Shown: positions 1 to 9,204, counted from the first letter of the stretch. The stretch: DNA of 64,000 nt from Kangiella koreensis DSM 16069 (GCF_000024085.1 NC_013166.1:496001-560000); one strand, 5' to 3'. The notes: generated by a model not told the origin, from the sequence alone. Numbers and translations: made by a program.

Positions 1-2
1 AC

Positions 3-491
3 AGAGAGTCGGCCAATAAAAAATATAAGCGTTTAGTCAAAGACGGAGAAGTGCGTCTGCGTAATGCTTATGTGATTAAAGCTAACGAAGCGATTCTGGA
101 CGAGAATGGCGAAGTTCAGGAACTTCATTGTACTTATGACCCAGATACTTTAGGCAAGAATCCGGAAGGTCGTAAAGTTCGTGGCGTCATTCACTGGGTT
201 TCAGCCAAGCACGGGAAAAAAGCAACCGTTCGTTTATACGATCGCTTATTTAATGTGCCTAACCCGGGAGCAATGGACAATTTCCTGGAAGCCCTCAATC
301 CAGATTCCTTTGCGGTGATTACGGCAATGGTTGAGCCGAGTCTGGCACAGGCTAATCCTGAAGATCGTTTCCAGTTTGAGCGTGAGGGATATTTTACTGC
401 GGATCGCTATGAGTTTTCGGCAGATAATCTGGTCTTTAATCGCACTGTAACTCTGCGCGACTCCTGGTCGGATAAAGACACTAACTCCTGA
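3..491 (+). CDS. glnS: Glutaminyl-tRNA synthetase, C-terminal part (cut by window start)
   Basis: This is the 3' end of glutaminyl-tRNA synthetase, which charges tRNA-Gln in the cytoplasm. The frame is open from base 3 and a GTG at 51 is internal, so the true start lies outside the window. Visible motifs are [52 protein letters not shown] and [12 protein letters not shown]. These follow the E. coli GlnS anticodon-binding beta-barrel closely and collinearly. The protein ends at the usual place for the family, and an intrinsic-type hairpin follows about 60 bases downstream. Confidence 0.96.
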   Translation, partial: RESANKKYKRLVKDGEVRLRNAYVIKANEAILDENGEVQELHCTYDPDTLGKNPEGRKVRGVIHWVSAKHGKKATVRLYDRLFNVPNPGAMDNFLEALNPDSFAVITAMVEPSLAQANPEDRFQFEREGYFTADRYEFSADNLVFNRTVTLRDSWSDKDTNS

Positions 492-549
492 TATCTTTTT
501 AAATCAACATCCGAATCTAAGCTTTTAAGAATCTAAGCGAGAAAATAAA

Positions 550-580
550 AAGGCCAATCTTTCGATTGGCCTTAACTCTT
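550..580 (+). terminator. Terminator-like hairpin after glnS
   Basis: Perfect 10-bp stem AAGGCCAATC (550-559), loop TTTC and GATTGGCCTT (564-573). It is followed by a broken T-rich run (AACTCTTTTA), so the hairpin is strong but the U-tract is weak. Confidence 0.75.
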
Positions 581-588
581 TTAGGGGG

Positions 589-619
589 ACTAGGTCTGAG
601 GGTTCTAAGAACTAGGTCT
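589..619. repeat. Short direct repeat in the glnS-asmA gap
   Basis: ACTAGGTCT occurs at 589-597 and again at 611-619, separated by a segment holding the small palindrome TTCTAAGAA. It may be chance. Nothing else is evident in the remaining 574-787 gap apart from AT-rich sequence before the AsmA-family gene. Confidence 0.3.
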
Positions 620-787
620 AAAAGCTTGTCTAAAAAGTAACTTTCCATGAACTAACAATGACAACTTATCTGTTAAGTTTGTCACCTATTATTATGAAAA
701 GTTCAAAGTTTTTGGCAAAAGATGCGGGAACTATCAATAATTACTGTTAATCTAATGGTAACCGATTGATTTTTACAGGATTTAAAA

Positions 788-2635
788 ATGAAAACCTTAC
801 TAAAATGGAGCTTCAGGCTCGTGATAGCAGTGGTTGCCCTATTTATTGTAGCGGCCGTGGCTTTAATGATTTTTTTCAACAGTGATCAACTGAAAACAAC
901 ACTGACTAAGCAGGTTAATGAGAGAACAGGTGCTGAATTAGTGATTAAACAGGACTTAAGCTTATCGTTTTTCCCATGGTTGGCGATTGAAACTGGTGAT
1001 ATTAGCTTGTCGCAACCTCCTGCATTTCCACAAACAGACCCAGCTCTAACGATTGGCGCTGTGTCTGCCAGCATTAAATTAATGCCTTTATTCAGTGGTG
1101 ATATTGAAGTTGGTGCGGTCACTGTGAGCGATGCAACCTTGAATATGACTAGTGGCCCGCAAGGTAAATCAAACCTGCAAGCTTTTACTGAAGCGTTACA
1201 AAAAGCAGAGACTGCAGATACCGCTAAGGAAGCTTCTGATGCAAAGGCTTTAGATTTAAGTCTGCAAAAGCTGGAGCTTAATAACTTTACCGTTAATCAG
1301 TTTGATACCACTAACAAACAGAGCCAAAGCATCACCTTAGATCAGTTCATTATCCAAGATTTTCGTCCAGGGGAGTTCAGGCCGGTTAATGCCAGCGGTA
1401 AAATTTCAACCGAAGTGAATAAGCCGGCGATAGAATGGGCTCTTGAAGGGGATTTAAAAGTCAGTTCCGACTTTAAGCAGATTAATGTACAAAAGCTGGA
1501 TGCCAGTGTCGACAATGTTTCAAGTACAGTTCAGACCGTTGGGTTGACCGGAACTTTATCGGTGGCTATGGGCGGTAAGAGCACTTTGATTGAGCACCAG
1601 GGTGCGGTGACTCTCGATGACCAGTCGGTAACATTTAAAGCTTCGGCAGGCTTAGGGGATATGAATGACATTAAGGTCAGTATGAATGCGGACAGCCTGA
1701 CGCTTGATCTGTTGATGGCAACAAGTGGCAAAAAAGAAACCACAGCAAAAGGTGAAGCTGATTTTTCGCCAGTTGCCGACTTCCTGAAAAAGTCGCGTAT
1801 TCAGGGTGACCTGACAGTTGGCAGTTTGAACTTGAAAAACACCAGATTTACCCAGGTGTCAGCCAATATTTTTAATAAAGGTGCTACTTTACACCTTGAC
1901 CCATTTAAGGCTCAGGCTTTCCAAGGTGAGTTAGCCACCACTGCCAGTGTGGATTTTGCCAGCAAGCCACTAGCATTGGCCATCCAGCCTGATTTGAACA
2001 ATATTCAAATAGGAGACCTGCTAGCAGCTTTCTTTGGCTTTGAGCGCCTGTCTGGGCTTGGTGCTCTAGATCTTGATATGAAGACCAAAGGTGTAGACGT
2101 TAAGCAAATGCTACAAAACCTTAATGGTACCGGCCATATCAACTTATCAGACGGTGCCTTAATGGGCATTGATATCGAAAAACTGATTGCCTCAGGTTTA
2201 AGTCTGCAAACTTTGAACAAAGAAAGTTACAGTGGAAAAACAGTTTTTGCCGGTTTGAAAGGTGATTTGAAAGCCAATAATGGTGTCATTGACCTGTCAA
2301 ACTTTGCCATTAATTCACCAGTGTTTGATTTGCTCGGTAAGGCAACAACCGATGCCAACAAGGAATCTATTGGTGGCAGCTTTCAGTTGGTCCTAAAAGG
2401 TGCTTTAAAAGAGCAGGTGGAAGCGAAATACCCGAAATTGGCTGGGAAAAAGTTACCTTTTGAATTAAAAGGGACCTGGGCTGAGCCAAAAGCCAATATC
2501 GATTATGAAGCAATCCTCAAAGCGGAATATCAGGGGAAAATTGATGAGAAGAAAGAGGAATTGGAAGATAAGGTGAAAGACGAGCTTGAAGATAAACTTG
2601 GTGATTTCCTCAAGAAGAAAAAAGGAGACAAGTAG
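788..2635 (+). CDS. AsmA family protein
   Basis: This 615-residue protein of the AsmA/YhdU group probably lies on the periplasmic face of the inner membrane. The family is linked to outer-membrane biogenesis and belongs to the wider bridge-like lipid-transfer proteins. There is an N-terminal membrane anchor (about residues 7-30, VIAVVALFIVAAVALMIFF). The AsmA-type N-terminal domain follows (NERTGAELVIKQDLSLSFFP, LMPLFSGDIEVGAVTVSDATLNM). The C-terminal AsmA_2 region (about 430-560) carries NGTGHINLSDGALMGIDIEKL. Length equals E. coli AsmA (about 617). The last 40 residues are a Lys/Glu-rich probable coiled coil. An AGGA ribosome site precedes the ATG. It is a single-gene unit with its own terminator. 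Confidence 0.88.
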   Translation: MKTLLKWSFRLVIAVVALFIVAAVALMIFFNSDQLKTTLTKQVNERTGAELVIKQDLSLSFFPWLAIETGDISLSQPPAFPQTDPALTIGAVSASIKLMPLFSGDIEVGAVTVSDATLNMTSGPQGKSNLQAFTEALQKAETADTAKEASDAKALDLSLQKLELNNFTVNQFDTTNKQSQSITLDQFIIQDFRPGEFRPVNASGKISTEVNKPAIEWALEGDLKVSSDFKQINVQKLDASVDNVSSTVQTVGLTGTLSVAMGGKSTLIEHQGAVTLDDQSVTFKASAGLGDMNDIKVSMNADSLTLDLLMATSGKKETTAKGEADFSPVADFLKKSRIQGDLTVGSLNLKNTRFTQVSANIFNKGATLHLDPFKAQAFQGELATTASVDFASKPLALAIQPDLNNIQIGDLLAAFFGFERLSGLGALDLDMKTKGVDVKQMLQNLNGTGHINLSDGALMGIDIEKLIASGLSLQTLNKESYSGKTVFAGLKGDLKANNGVIDLSNFAINSPVFDLLGKATTDANKESIGGSFQLVLKGALKEQVEAKYPKLAGKKLPFELKGTWAEPKANIDYEAILKAEYQGKIDEKKEELEDKVKDELEDKLGDFLKKKKGDK

Positions 2636-2647
2636 CTCCGTGCTTAC

Positions 2648-2675
2648 AAAAGCCCTCTGCTGAGGGCTTTTTTTT
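2648..2675 (+). terminator. Intrinsic terminator of the AsmA-family gene
   Basis: Stem AAAAGCCCTC (2648-2657), loop TGCT, GAGGGCTTTT (2662-2671), running into a T8 tract. This is a canonical rho-independent terminator. Confidence 0.93.
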
Positions 2676-2752
2676 CAAATATTCAGTAAGTGACTAAACC
2701 CTTTGTCAGTAATTGGTATCCAATAGGTGTATTAACAAAATGAGGGTTAACA

Positions 2753-3511
2753 ATGAAAACATTAATTTACACAAGTGCCATAGTGGCTTTGTCAGTTTTT
2801 GGAACAGCTAGTCAGGCGGAAGAAAGCAAAAGCTTTTCGCAAACCTATGACTTCAATGCTACTGGCTCTGTATCCGTTGAAAATATTAACGGAAGTATTG
2901 AAGTTAGCGGTTGGGATAAAGATGAAATCGCTCTTGAATACGTCATAACTGCCGATAATGAGAAAGATTTGAAACGGATTGAAGTGATTATTGATCACAC
3001 TGACAAGGACTTTGATGTTGAAGTGGATTTCAAAAGTTCAGGTATGTTTAATTGGGGCGGTGGTTCTGGAGAAGTGGACTTTGTCTTGAAGGTGCCTAAT
3101 AAAGCTAAGCTGAATTCGATTGATTCGGTCAATGGAGCTATCACTATTGTTGGCATGCATAGCGATGTTCAGGCTGATGCAGTTAATGGCAAGATTACCA
3201 TTGAAGGCTCTTCTGGTGATGTATCTGCCGATACGGTAAATGGCAAGATTATTATCCGTATGGCTCGCTTAGGTTCTTCGCAAAGAATTAAAGCTGATAG
3301 CGTAAATGGTGATATAGCAGTTTATGCGCCTGCCGACTCTTCATTTAAATTGTCTTCAGAAACTTTAAATGGTGATCTGAGTAATGATTTTGGTATTGAA
3401 GTAGACGAAGGTGAATATGTTGGCGCCGAGATGAATGGTTCTTACAACGGTGGTGGTGCTAGCTTGTCATTCGATACGGTAAATGGTGATATTGAAATTT
3501 TGAAGAACTGA
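2753..3511 (+). CDS. Exported DUF4097-family beta-strand repeat protein
   Basis: 252 residues with a cleavable Sec signal peptide (MKTLIYTSAIVALSVFGTAS, probable cleavage after SQA near residue 22). The mature part is a DUF4097-type putative adhesin or right-handed beta solenoid. The ladder VNGxI recurs at least five times (SVENINGSIEVSG, DSVNGAITI, DAVNGKITIEG, DTVNGKIIIRM, DSVNGDIAVYA, DTVNGDIEI). Family members are usually periplasmic or surface proteins of unknown function. It stands alone between two terminators. The repeat pattern and fold class are clear, but the role is unknown. Confidence 0.85.
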   Translation: MKTLIYTSAIVALSVFGTASQAEESKSFSQTYDFNATGSVSVENINGSIEVSGWDKDEIALEYVITADNEKDLKRIEVIIDHTDKDFDVEVDFKSSGMFNWGGGSGEVDFVLKVPNKAKLNSIDSVNGAITIVGMHSDVQADAVNGKITIEGSSGDVSADTVNGKIIIRMARLGSSQRIKADSVNGDIAVYAPADSSFKLSSETLNGDLSNDFGIEVDEGEYVGAEMNGSYNGGGASLSFDTVNGDIEILKN

Positions 3512-3577
3512 AATTTTTTGAATTAAAGAGTTAAACACCCCTTAAATATCCTTTGGAACTTTGTTTGAAAGCTATTG

Positions 3578-3608
3578 GGCGGATTCTTGCAATGAGTCCG
3601 CCTTTTTT
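3578..3608 (+). terminator. Terminator of the DUF4097 gene
   Basis: Stem GGCGGATTC (3578-3586), loop TTGCAAT, GAGTCCGCC (3594-3602) with one wobble, then T6. It abuts the 3' end of the convergent methyltransferase gene. Confidence 0.9.
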
Positions 3609-4245
3609 ATGCTTTAAAAAGAAGTTGTGTGTCAGCCCCGATGAGTTTTAAGGTTAAATCCCATTGCTCTGCGATCCAGCGAAAGGTGTTGTCAGAGTAG
3701 AAGCAGACATGAGTTCGGTCGTTTTTATAATGCCAGCGACTAAAAGCGTCTTTATCTATCCAGCGCTTGGTCATGACGCCGAGCACTCCTTTAGGTTTGA
3801 GCATATTCACTAGCTGTGGAATCACCTTGGAAGGTTGGTATAAATGCTCAAAGACCTCGGTGGCGGTAATAAAGTCATATTGCTGCATAAGCAGCTCTGG
3901 CTGGTTGGCATAAAAAAGATCATAGTTATTCATAATAAAGCCACGCTCAGCCATCATTACTGAAATGGTAGGGCCTGGCCCGCAGCCAAAGTCGAGTCCT
4001 TGAGCGTTATTGGGAAGATATTCCGCTAATGGTAACAGTAAGCGATTTAAGAATTGGCGATAGCCCTCATCATCTGGTGAGTTCTGGTGGAGATCGTACT
4101 GATATTTTTCATCGTTTGCTGTGAGAAGTTGGTGTTGTGGCACAAAGACCAGATCGCACACCTCACAGTGTAGATAATCTCGCTGTTTGTCGGTATGAAA
4201 GTGCGAAGTTTGATGGTTCAAGCAAAGAGGGCAAGTCATCGGCAA
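3607..4245 (-). CDS. Zinc-ribbon class I SAM-dependent methyltransferase
   Basis: 212 residues. The N-terminus carries a two-pair Cys ribbon (CPLC near residue 5, CEVC near 28). A Rossmann methyltransferase domain follows, with the SAM-binding motif GLDFGCGPGPTI, the acidic motif NYDLFY and the post-motif TATEVFEHLYQP, as in the Methyltransf_23 group. The arrangement resembles stand-alone enzymes near uup in marine gammaproteobacteria. The substrate is unknown. The gene is transcribed away from uup, and the two share the short region 4246-4288 for divergent promoters. The Cys pairs suggest Zn-assisted binding of a macromolecular substrate, but this is an inference. Confidence 0.8.
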   Translation of the reverse strand: MPMTCPLCLNHQTSHFHTDKQRDYLHCEVCDLVFVPQHQLLTANDEKYQYDLHQNSPDDEGYRQFLNRLLLPLAEYLPNNAQGLDFGCGPGPTISVMMAERGFIMNNYDLFYANQPELLMQQYDFITATEVFEHLYQPSKVIPQLVNMLKPKGVLGVMTKRWIDKDAFSRWHYKNDRTHVCFYSDNTFRWIAEQWDLTLKLIGADTQLLFKA

Positions 4246-4288
4246 TCTTTTACGTTAAAATAGCGAAAACACCAAAAGTATCATTTTA

Positions 4289-6199
4289 ATGGCATTAGTA
4301 ACACTACAACAAGTTGAAGTCAGCTATGGCGGTCCTGCCTTGCTGAATAAAGTCGATTTTACCATGGAGCCCGGAGAAAGGGTTTGTCTGATTGGGCGTA
4401 ATGGCGTCGGCAAATCGACCCTACTTAAAGTCATCAACCGCGAAATTATCCCTGATGATGGTGATATTCGCTTTGTACAGGGCATAAAAGTCGCCAAACT
4501 GACTCAAGAAGTGCCATCCGGCACCAGTGGCAGCGTATTTGACGTTGTCGCGGAAGGTCTGGGCGAAGCGGGGGCGTTAATTCGAGAATTTCATCATTTA
4601 ATCCAATCCACTGACGATGCATCGATGCAGAAATTGGCGCGTGTTCAGGAAAAAATCGAAGAAATTAACGGCTGGGCAATGGATCAGAAAGTCGAGACCG
4701 TGATTAATCGCTTGAGTCTCGACGCCGAAAAATCTTTCGATGAGCTGTCCGGAGGTATGAAAAGACGAGTTCTTTTGGCTAAAGCGTTAGTGGAACAGCC
4801 GGACATTTTATTACTTGATGAGCCAACCAACCACCTGGATGTAGAGTCTATCGAATGGTTGGAAAACTTCCTGAAAGCCTACGAAGGCAGTTTGCTGTTT
4901 ATTACCCACGATCGTCGATTCCTGAAAAATCTGGCGACTCGAATCGTTGAAGTAGACCGCGGCAAATTGACCTCATGGCCTGGCGACTATGAAAACTTTC
5001 TGCGTCGAAAGGCGGAGCAGCTGGCGGCGGAAGAAAAGCAAAATCAGGATTTCGATAAAAAACTTGCTCAAGAAGAAGTCTGGATTCGTCAGGGGATCAA
5101 AGCTCGCCGTACTCGTAACGAGGGGCGTGTTCGCAGACTAGAAGCTGCGCGACAAGAGCGTGCGGAGCGCCGTAACCTGATTGGCAATGTAAAGCTGCAA
5201 GCACAAGATGTGGAAGCATCGGGTAAGAAGGTTATCGAAGCCAAAAATATCCACCATGGATATGAAGGACGAACCTTAGTCGATGATTTTTCGACTCTGA
5301 TTATGCGTGGTGATCGGATTGGTATTATTGGACCTAACGGTGTCGGTAAAACCACCCTGATCAATATTTTGCTAGGAGAGTTAAAGCCAGATGAGGGCGA
5401 CGTAAAATTAGGTACCAAATTAGAGATCGCTTATTTCGATCAGCATCGCGCCCAGTTGGATGAGAAGCAATCGGCTATGGACAATGTATCTGGTGGTAAA
5501 GACTTGATGACCATTAATGGTCAGCCACGTCATGTTATCAGCTATTTGCAGGATTTCCTGTTTACTCCTGAGCGTGCAAGAGCACCCATTACCGCTTTGT
5601 CAGGTGGTGAGCGAAATCGATTGCTGCTCGCTAAAATCATGGCTAAGCCCTCGAATTTATTAATTCTGGATGAGCCGACCAATGATCTGGATATTGAGAC
5701 ACTCGAATTGCTGGAAGAAATGTTGGATAACTATCCAGGTACTTTGATGCTGGTTTCTCACGATCGTGATTTTTTGAATAATGTGGTGACTAGCACAATC
5801 GCTTTTGAAGGAAATGGTATTGTTAAAGAGTACGTAGGCGGTTATGACGACTGGTTACGACAAAAGCCGCGTGATGCAGGCAGTACTTCGAGTGCTAAGT
5901 TGGCTCAGGAAAAACAAACAGACTCTGAACCAAAAACTAAAGCGTCAAACAAGGGTCAGAAGAAGCTCAAGAAGCTGAGTTATAAAGATCAGCTTGAGCT
6001 TGATAAGTTACCTGAATTGCTAGCAGATCTTGAGCAAAAAATTGAAGCGGTGCATAAGCAAATGAGCGATCCTGAATTTTATCAAAAGGATGGCGATACA
6101 ATTGCCGAAACCAAGCAAGCGCTGGAGCAACTTGAAGCAGAATTGGAGCAAAAGTTTGAGCGCTGGGAAGCTTTGGAAGAAATGAGAAATAGTCTGTAA
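4289..6199 (+). CDS. uup: ABC-F family ATPase Uup
   Basis: 636 residues, a soluble ABC-F protein with two nucleotide-binding domains and no membrane segments. Domain 1 has Walker A GRNGVGKST (about 36-44), signature LSGGMKRR and Walker B LLLLDEPTNHLD. Domain 2 has GPNGVGKTT, LSGGERNRLLLAK and LILDEPTNDLD. The linker QEEVWIRQGIKARRTRNEGR is the conserved Uup interdomain segment. A C-terminal coiled-coil DNA-binding domain (about 560-636, KLSYKDQLELDKLPELL) distinguishes Uup from EttA and YheS. Uup acts on ribosomes and on branched-DNA intermediates, limiting precise excision of transposons. The start ATG gives the usual MALVTLQQVEVSYGG N-terminus. Confidence 0.95.
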   Translation: MALVTLQQVEVSYGGPALLNKVDFTMEPGERVCLIGRNGVGKSTLLKVINREIIPDDGDIRFVQGIKVAKLTQEVPSGTSGSVFDVVAEGLGEAGALIREFHHLIQSTDDASMQKLARVQEKIEEINGWAMDQKVETVINRLSLDAEKSFDELSGGMKRRVLLAKALVEQPDILLLDEPTNHLDVESIEWLENFLKAYEGSLLFITHDRRFLKNLATRIVEVDRGKLTSWPGDYENFLRRKAEQLAAEEKQNQDFDKKLAQEEVWIRQGIKARRTRNEGRVRRLEAARQERAERRNLIGNVKLQAQDVEASGKKVIEAKNIHHGYEGRTLVDDFSTLIMRGDRIGIIGPNGVGKTTLINILLGELKPDEGDVKLGTKLEIAYFDQHRAQLDEKQSAMDNVSGGKDLMTINGQPRHVISYLQDFLFTPERARAPITALSGGERNRLLLAKIMAKPSNLLILDEPTNDLDIETLELLEEMLDNYPGTLMLVSHDRDFLNNVVTSTIAFEGNGIVKEYVGGYDDWLRQKPRDAGSTSSAKLAQEKQTDSEPKTKASNKGQKKLKKLSYKDQLELDKLPELLADLEQKIEAVHKQMSDPEFYQKDGDTIAETKQALEQLEAELEQKFERWEALEEMRNSL

Positions 6200-6223
6200 A
6201 TATTGCGTTAATTGAGGTGGTGT

Positions 6224-6817
6224 ATGTCACAAGATGATTTTGAGCTATTTAAAAAAGAGTTGTCCGACGTTCAGCGCCTTAAAAATGATCGGGTAAATTT
6301 GCATAAAGCCAATGAAGGCCCAAGTATCGCACAGCAGGCAAGGCGCGAAGCTGCTGTAGGTCGTAAGCCTAATGTGGATCCCAATTACCTGACTACAGAT
6401 TTTGTTGAGCCGGTGTTGCCAAATGATTGGCTTGAATATAAAAAAGACGGTGTTCAAGAGGGTGTCTATAAAAAGTTACGGCTTGGGAAATATACTATTG
6501 ATGCGCATATAGATTTACATCGACGCAGTGTGAATGAAGCGCGTGAAGATGTGTTTTATTTCCTGAGTGGTAGTTTTAAGCGTGGAAAACGCGCAGTATT
6601 AATCACTCACGGCAAAGGTGAACGTAGCCATCCACAGGCAGTTTTAAAAAGTCATGTCAATCATTGGTTGAAACAGCATAGTGCTGTGCTGGCATTCCAT
6701 TCGGCACAGAAGCAACATGGTGGTTTAGGCTCGGTTTATGTTTTGCTTAAAAAAAATGATGAAGAAAAACAAATTAATCGAGAATTATTTAATAAAGGTT
6801 TTGGAAAAAGACTGTAA
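6224..6817 (+). CDS. smrA: Smr-domain endonuclease, SmrA type
   Basis: Small MutS-related domain protein of 197 residues. An in-frame TTG lies at 6212, but GAGG at 6214-6217 sits correctly only for the ATG at 6224, giving MSQDDFELFKKEL. The Smr domain covers roughly residues 85-175 with the HGKGER motif (VLITHGKGERSHPQ), DLHRRSVNEA and the QKQHGGLGSVYVLL loop. The sequence GVQEGVYKKLRLGKY aligns better with E. coli SmrA (YdaL) than with ribosome-rescue SmrB. SmrA is reported to have DNA-nicking activity, and its physiological role is unsettled. It may be co-transcribed with uup (24-base gap). Confidence 0.85.
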   Translation: MSQDDFELFKKELSDVQRLKNDRVNLHKANEGPSIAQQARREAAVGRKPNVDPNYLTTDFVEPVLPNDWLEYKKDGVQEGVYKKLRLGKYTIDAHIDLHRRSVNEAREDVFYFLSGSFKRGKRAVLITHGKGERSHPQAVLKSHVNHWLKQHSAVLAFHSAQKQHGGLGSVYVLLKKNDEEKQINRELFNKGFGKRL

Positions 6818-6858
6818 TAAGACAAGTGGCCTAATTACAGCAAGGCGAGGACAATACA

Positions 6859-7290
6859 ATGGACAAACATTCTGATAATAAAGACTTGATCGAACTTGAT
6901 GCTGAGCATGAAGAAGATGATTCGAGTGTCAATAAAGATACCTGGGACAGAACCAGAGAGTTAATCCTATTGCAAGTCAAATTAGGCATAGACGCTATTC
7001 GCGATTTCGTCTTAATCCCAGTTGCACTCTTCTGCTATATTTTAGACTTTGGTGAGCGCGACAAGTCTAAGCCTTCCTATTGGGACCGATTGATGGCCTG
7101 GGGCCGACGTAGCGATCACCATATTAATTTATTTAAACATCGTCGTTCTTATAAAAAAGGGTATATGACGATAGATGATGCTATGAACATCGTCGAAGAA
7201 ACGATCCGCAAGGAAGTGAAAAATGGGGACTATTCTGAGCAAGTGGTTAATAAGGTTAAAGATAAATTCAAAAACCGAGGTAAGCACTAA
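6859..7290 (+). CDS. Conserved-looking hypothetical protein with one hydrophobic segment
   Basis: 143 residues, not recognised. It has an acidic N-terminus (IELDAEHEEDDSSVNKD) and a central hydrophobic helix (about 55-75, FVLIPVALFCYILDF). The basic C-terminal half (KHRRSYKKGYMTIDDAMNIV, then a charged helix) could bind nucleic acid or the membrane surface. There is no signal peptide. A GCGAGGA ribosome site precedes the ATG. It sits between smrA (41 bases upstream) and the LpxR-like gene (29 bases downstream), so a shared transcript is likely. The coding assignment is good but the function is unknown. Confidence 0.75.
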   Translation: MDKHSDNKDLIELDAEHEEDDSSVNKDTWDRTRELILLQVKLGIDAIRDFVLIPVALFCYILDFGERDKSKPSYWDRLMAWGRRSDHHINLFKHRRSYKKGYMTIDDAMNIVEETIRKEVKNGDYSEQVVNKVKDKFKNRGKH

Positions 7291-7319
7291 AATTTATAAT
7301 CCCAATAGAAGGATGTAGT

Positions 7320-8354
7320 ATGTCAGCTAAAACAATGCAGACTGCAGTTGCTACGCTTGCGTTATGCTTTATCCCATTATCTATCGCAGCTGGTGAGGTT
7401 CCTTTCGCTGAACAGGAATTAGATGACCCCGATACTTTTGTAACCATTACCGTTGAGAATGATTTATTTGCTGGTCGCGACGGTGGCTATACTAATGGCA
7501 TTGGTGTCAGTTGGGGACGAGGGCCTTTCCAGACCATGGAAGAGACCGATAGTCCAGAATGGCTACAATCAATGGCACACGCATTTGGTATTCACGATGA
7601 CACTCAGCATTTTAATGCTGCGACCTATAGTATCTTTCAGGGAATTCAGACACCTTCCGATATTACTAACTCTAATTTTGAGCCGAATGACTTGCCTTAT
7701 GCTGGGATTTTAGGTTGGCGTGGCACCATCCATTCCTGGACTGAAAGTCGTGCCGAACAATTTAGCCTGATACTCGGTATGGTTGGCCCTGCATCGCTTG
7801 CGGAGCAATCTCAAAAGGCTGTACATAAAATTACCGGTTCTGACGAGCCAATGGGCTGGGATTATCAGTTACATAATGAGCCAGTATTTGCCTTACAGGC
7901 ACGCCGCAGCTGGCGGCATGAAATCAGTAATGGCGATGGGCATGGTGTTGACTTTATCGGCATGCTTGAAGCAAGTGGTGGTAACTTTTCCTCGTATATC
8001 GCCGGAACTTACATGGTACGTTGGGGTTTAAACCTCCAGCGAAGCCATGCCTCCATCAGCGTATTGCCGGGACGTGAAATTAACCCTTTGGCGGGTACCA
8101 ATACTGAAGAGTATTACGTCTTCTTTGGTGTTCAACCGCGCTATGTCTTCAATGATATTTTTGTAGATGGAAATACGTTCCGAGATAGTCCTTCTGTTAC
8201 CATCAAGAACGAACGGCTGATCTACTCTACCGGCTTTGTCTGGAACTGGAAAAACTGGGGGCTGTTGTTTTCATTGGCAGAAACTACAAGCACTTTTGAA
8301 GAACGTAAAGGCAATGCCAAGTTTGGATCGGTCAGCATTAGCTATCGTTTGTAG
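7320..8354 (+). CDS. LpxR-family (DUF2219) outer-membrane lipid A deacylase-like protein
   Basis: 344 residues with a Sec signal peptide (cleavage near AAG, residue 24) and a predicted outer-membrane beta barrel ending in an aromatic/hydrophobic strand (SVSISYRL). The family signature VENDLFAGRDGGYTNGIGVS contains the conserved N, D and GxYTNG residues around the LpxR active site, and GWDYQLHNEP matches the second conserved region. LpxR removes the 3'-acyloxyacyl chain of lipid A in a Ca-dependent way. Activity here is inferred from the family, since many DUF2219 proteins are uncharacterised. AAGGATG provides the ribosome site. Confidence 0.85.
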   Translation: MSAKTMQTAVATLALCFIPLSIAAGEVPFAEQELDDPDTFVTITVENDLFAGRDGGYTNGIGVSWGRGPFQTMEETDSPEWLQSMAHAFGIHDDTQHFNAATYSIFQGIQTPSDITNSNFEPNDLPYAGILGWRGTIHSWTESRAEQFSLILGMVGPASLAEQSQKAVHKITGSDEPMGWDYQLHNEPVFALQARRSWRHEISNGDGHGVDFIGMLEASGGNFSSYIAGTYMVRWGLNLQRSHASISVLPGREINPLAGTNTEEYYVFFGVQPRYVFNDIFVDGNTFRDSPSVTIKNERLIYSTGFVWNWKNWGLLFSLAETTSTFEERKGNAKFGSVSISYRL

Positions 8355-8356
8355 TT

Positions 8357-8845
8357 TTAATCTTCATGCGGTGATGGGTATTCGATTCCCATAATCCAGA
8401 ACAGCTTTTCTCCATCTGGCAATCTTAGTTTAACTTCATCATCAATCTGTTTTTTTAACAGAGCGCGAGCCATCGGAGAATCGATGCTGATGTAATGTGG
8501 TTTGTGATCAAATTCGTCAGAACCAACCAGGCGGTAAATAATTTCCTGGCCATTCTCATCTTCTAATGAAACCTGAGCACCAAAGAATATTTTATCTTTC
8601 TCTTGTGGAGTGTGCTCTATAACTCTTAGATCAGCTGTGCGTTTCTGTAAGTAGCGCACCCGGCGATCAATTTCACGCAGTTGTTTTTTTCGGTAAATAT
8701 ATTCGGCATTTTCACTGCGGTCGCCTTCCGCTGCTGCCGCATTGATGGCGCGGGTAACTTCAGGACGCAGTGTTTTCCACAAGTAAGCAAGTTCATTGCG
8801 TAGGCGAACCGCACCTGCGGCGGTGATTAAGTTAGATCGTGGCAT
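8357..8845 (-). CDS. greB: Transcription elongation factor GreB
   Basis: 162 residues, typical GreB length. The N-terminal coiled coil carries the acidic tip AAAEGDRSENAEYIYRKKQL, whose Asp and Glu residues coordinate Mg in the RNA polymerase secondary channel to stimulate cleavage of backtracked RNA. The C-terminal FKBP-like domain has IYRLVGSDEFD and ISIDSPMARALLKK. GreB rather than GreA is supported by the N-terminus MPRSNLITAAGAVRLRNEL and the basic patch after the tip. It lies 8 bases downstream of a small lipoprotein gene on the same strand and ends 2 bases from the convergent LpxR-like gene. Confidence 0.94.
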   Translation of the reverse strand: MPRSNLITAAGAVRLRNELAYLWKTLRPEVTRAINAAAAEGDRSENAEYIYRKKQLREIDRRVRYLQKRTADLRVIEHTPQEKDKIFFGAQVSLEDENGQEIIYRLVGSDEFDHKPHYISIDSPMARALLKKQIDDEVKLRLPDGEKLFWIMGIEYPSPHED

Positions 8846-8853
8846 GGTAAGTT

Positions 8854-9066
8854 TTAGTTAGGTTGGTCGTCTTCTTTGTTTTCAGTGGCGTCTTTTAATT
8901 GTTGATCAAGGTTATCAACGCGCTTTTGCATTTCCTCCTCAACTTGCTTGGCTTTATCCAGCTGCTGGTTTTTATAGTCCGACAATAGCTTGTCGGACTC
9001 TTTTTCTTCGTTCGAGCATGCTGTTAGCGTTAAAGTGATCAGGATCAGTGAAAGCCATTTATACAT
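8854..9066 (-). CDS. Small lipoprotein
   Basis: 70 residues. The lipoprotein signal peptide ends in the lipobox LTLTAC (Cys17). The mature part is short, very polar and probably one amphipathic coiled coil (SDKLLSDYKNQQLDKAKQVE). The residues after the Cys (Ser, Asn) do not form an Asp+2 retention signal, so outer-membrane sorting is expected. An AGGAGTATCACG region precedes the ATG. It appears to form a two-gene unit with greB. The function is not recognised. Confidence 0.75.
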   Translation of the reverse strand: MYKWLSLILITLTLTACSNEEKESDKLLSDYKNQQLDKAKQVEEEMQKRVDNLDQQLKDATENKEDDQPN

Positions 9067-9204
9067 CGTGATACTCCTATAATTTCTCTAGTGTTTTATG
9101 ATAGCGCAGTTACTGGTAACAAGTCCCTATGCTGTGACTAATTATGCCCAATTAGGGGAATTCAATGTTATACATTATAATTTGCTAATGTAGAATCGAG
9201 AGTC

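Noticed and set aside
5089..5418. Minus-strand frame within uup
   Set aside because: Shadow of the second nucleotide-binding domain, no supporting signals.
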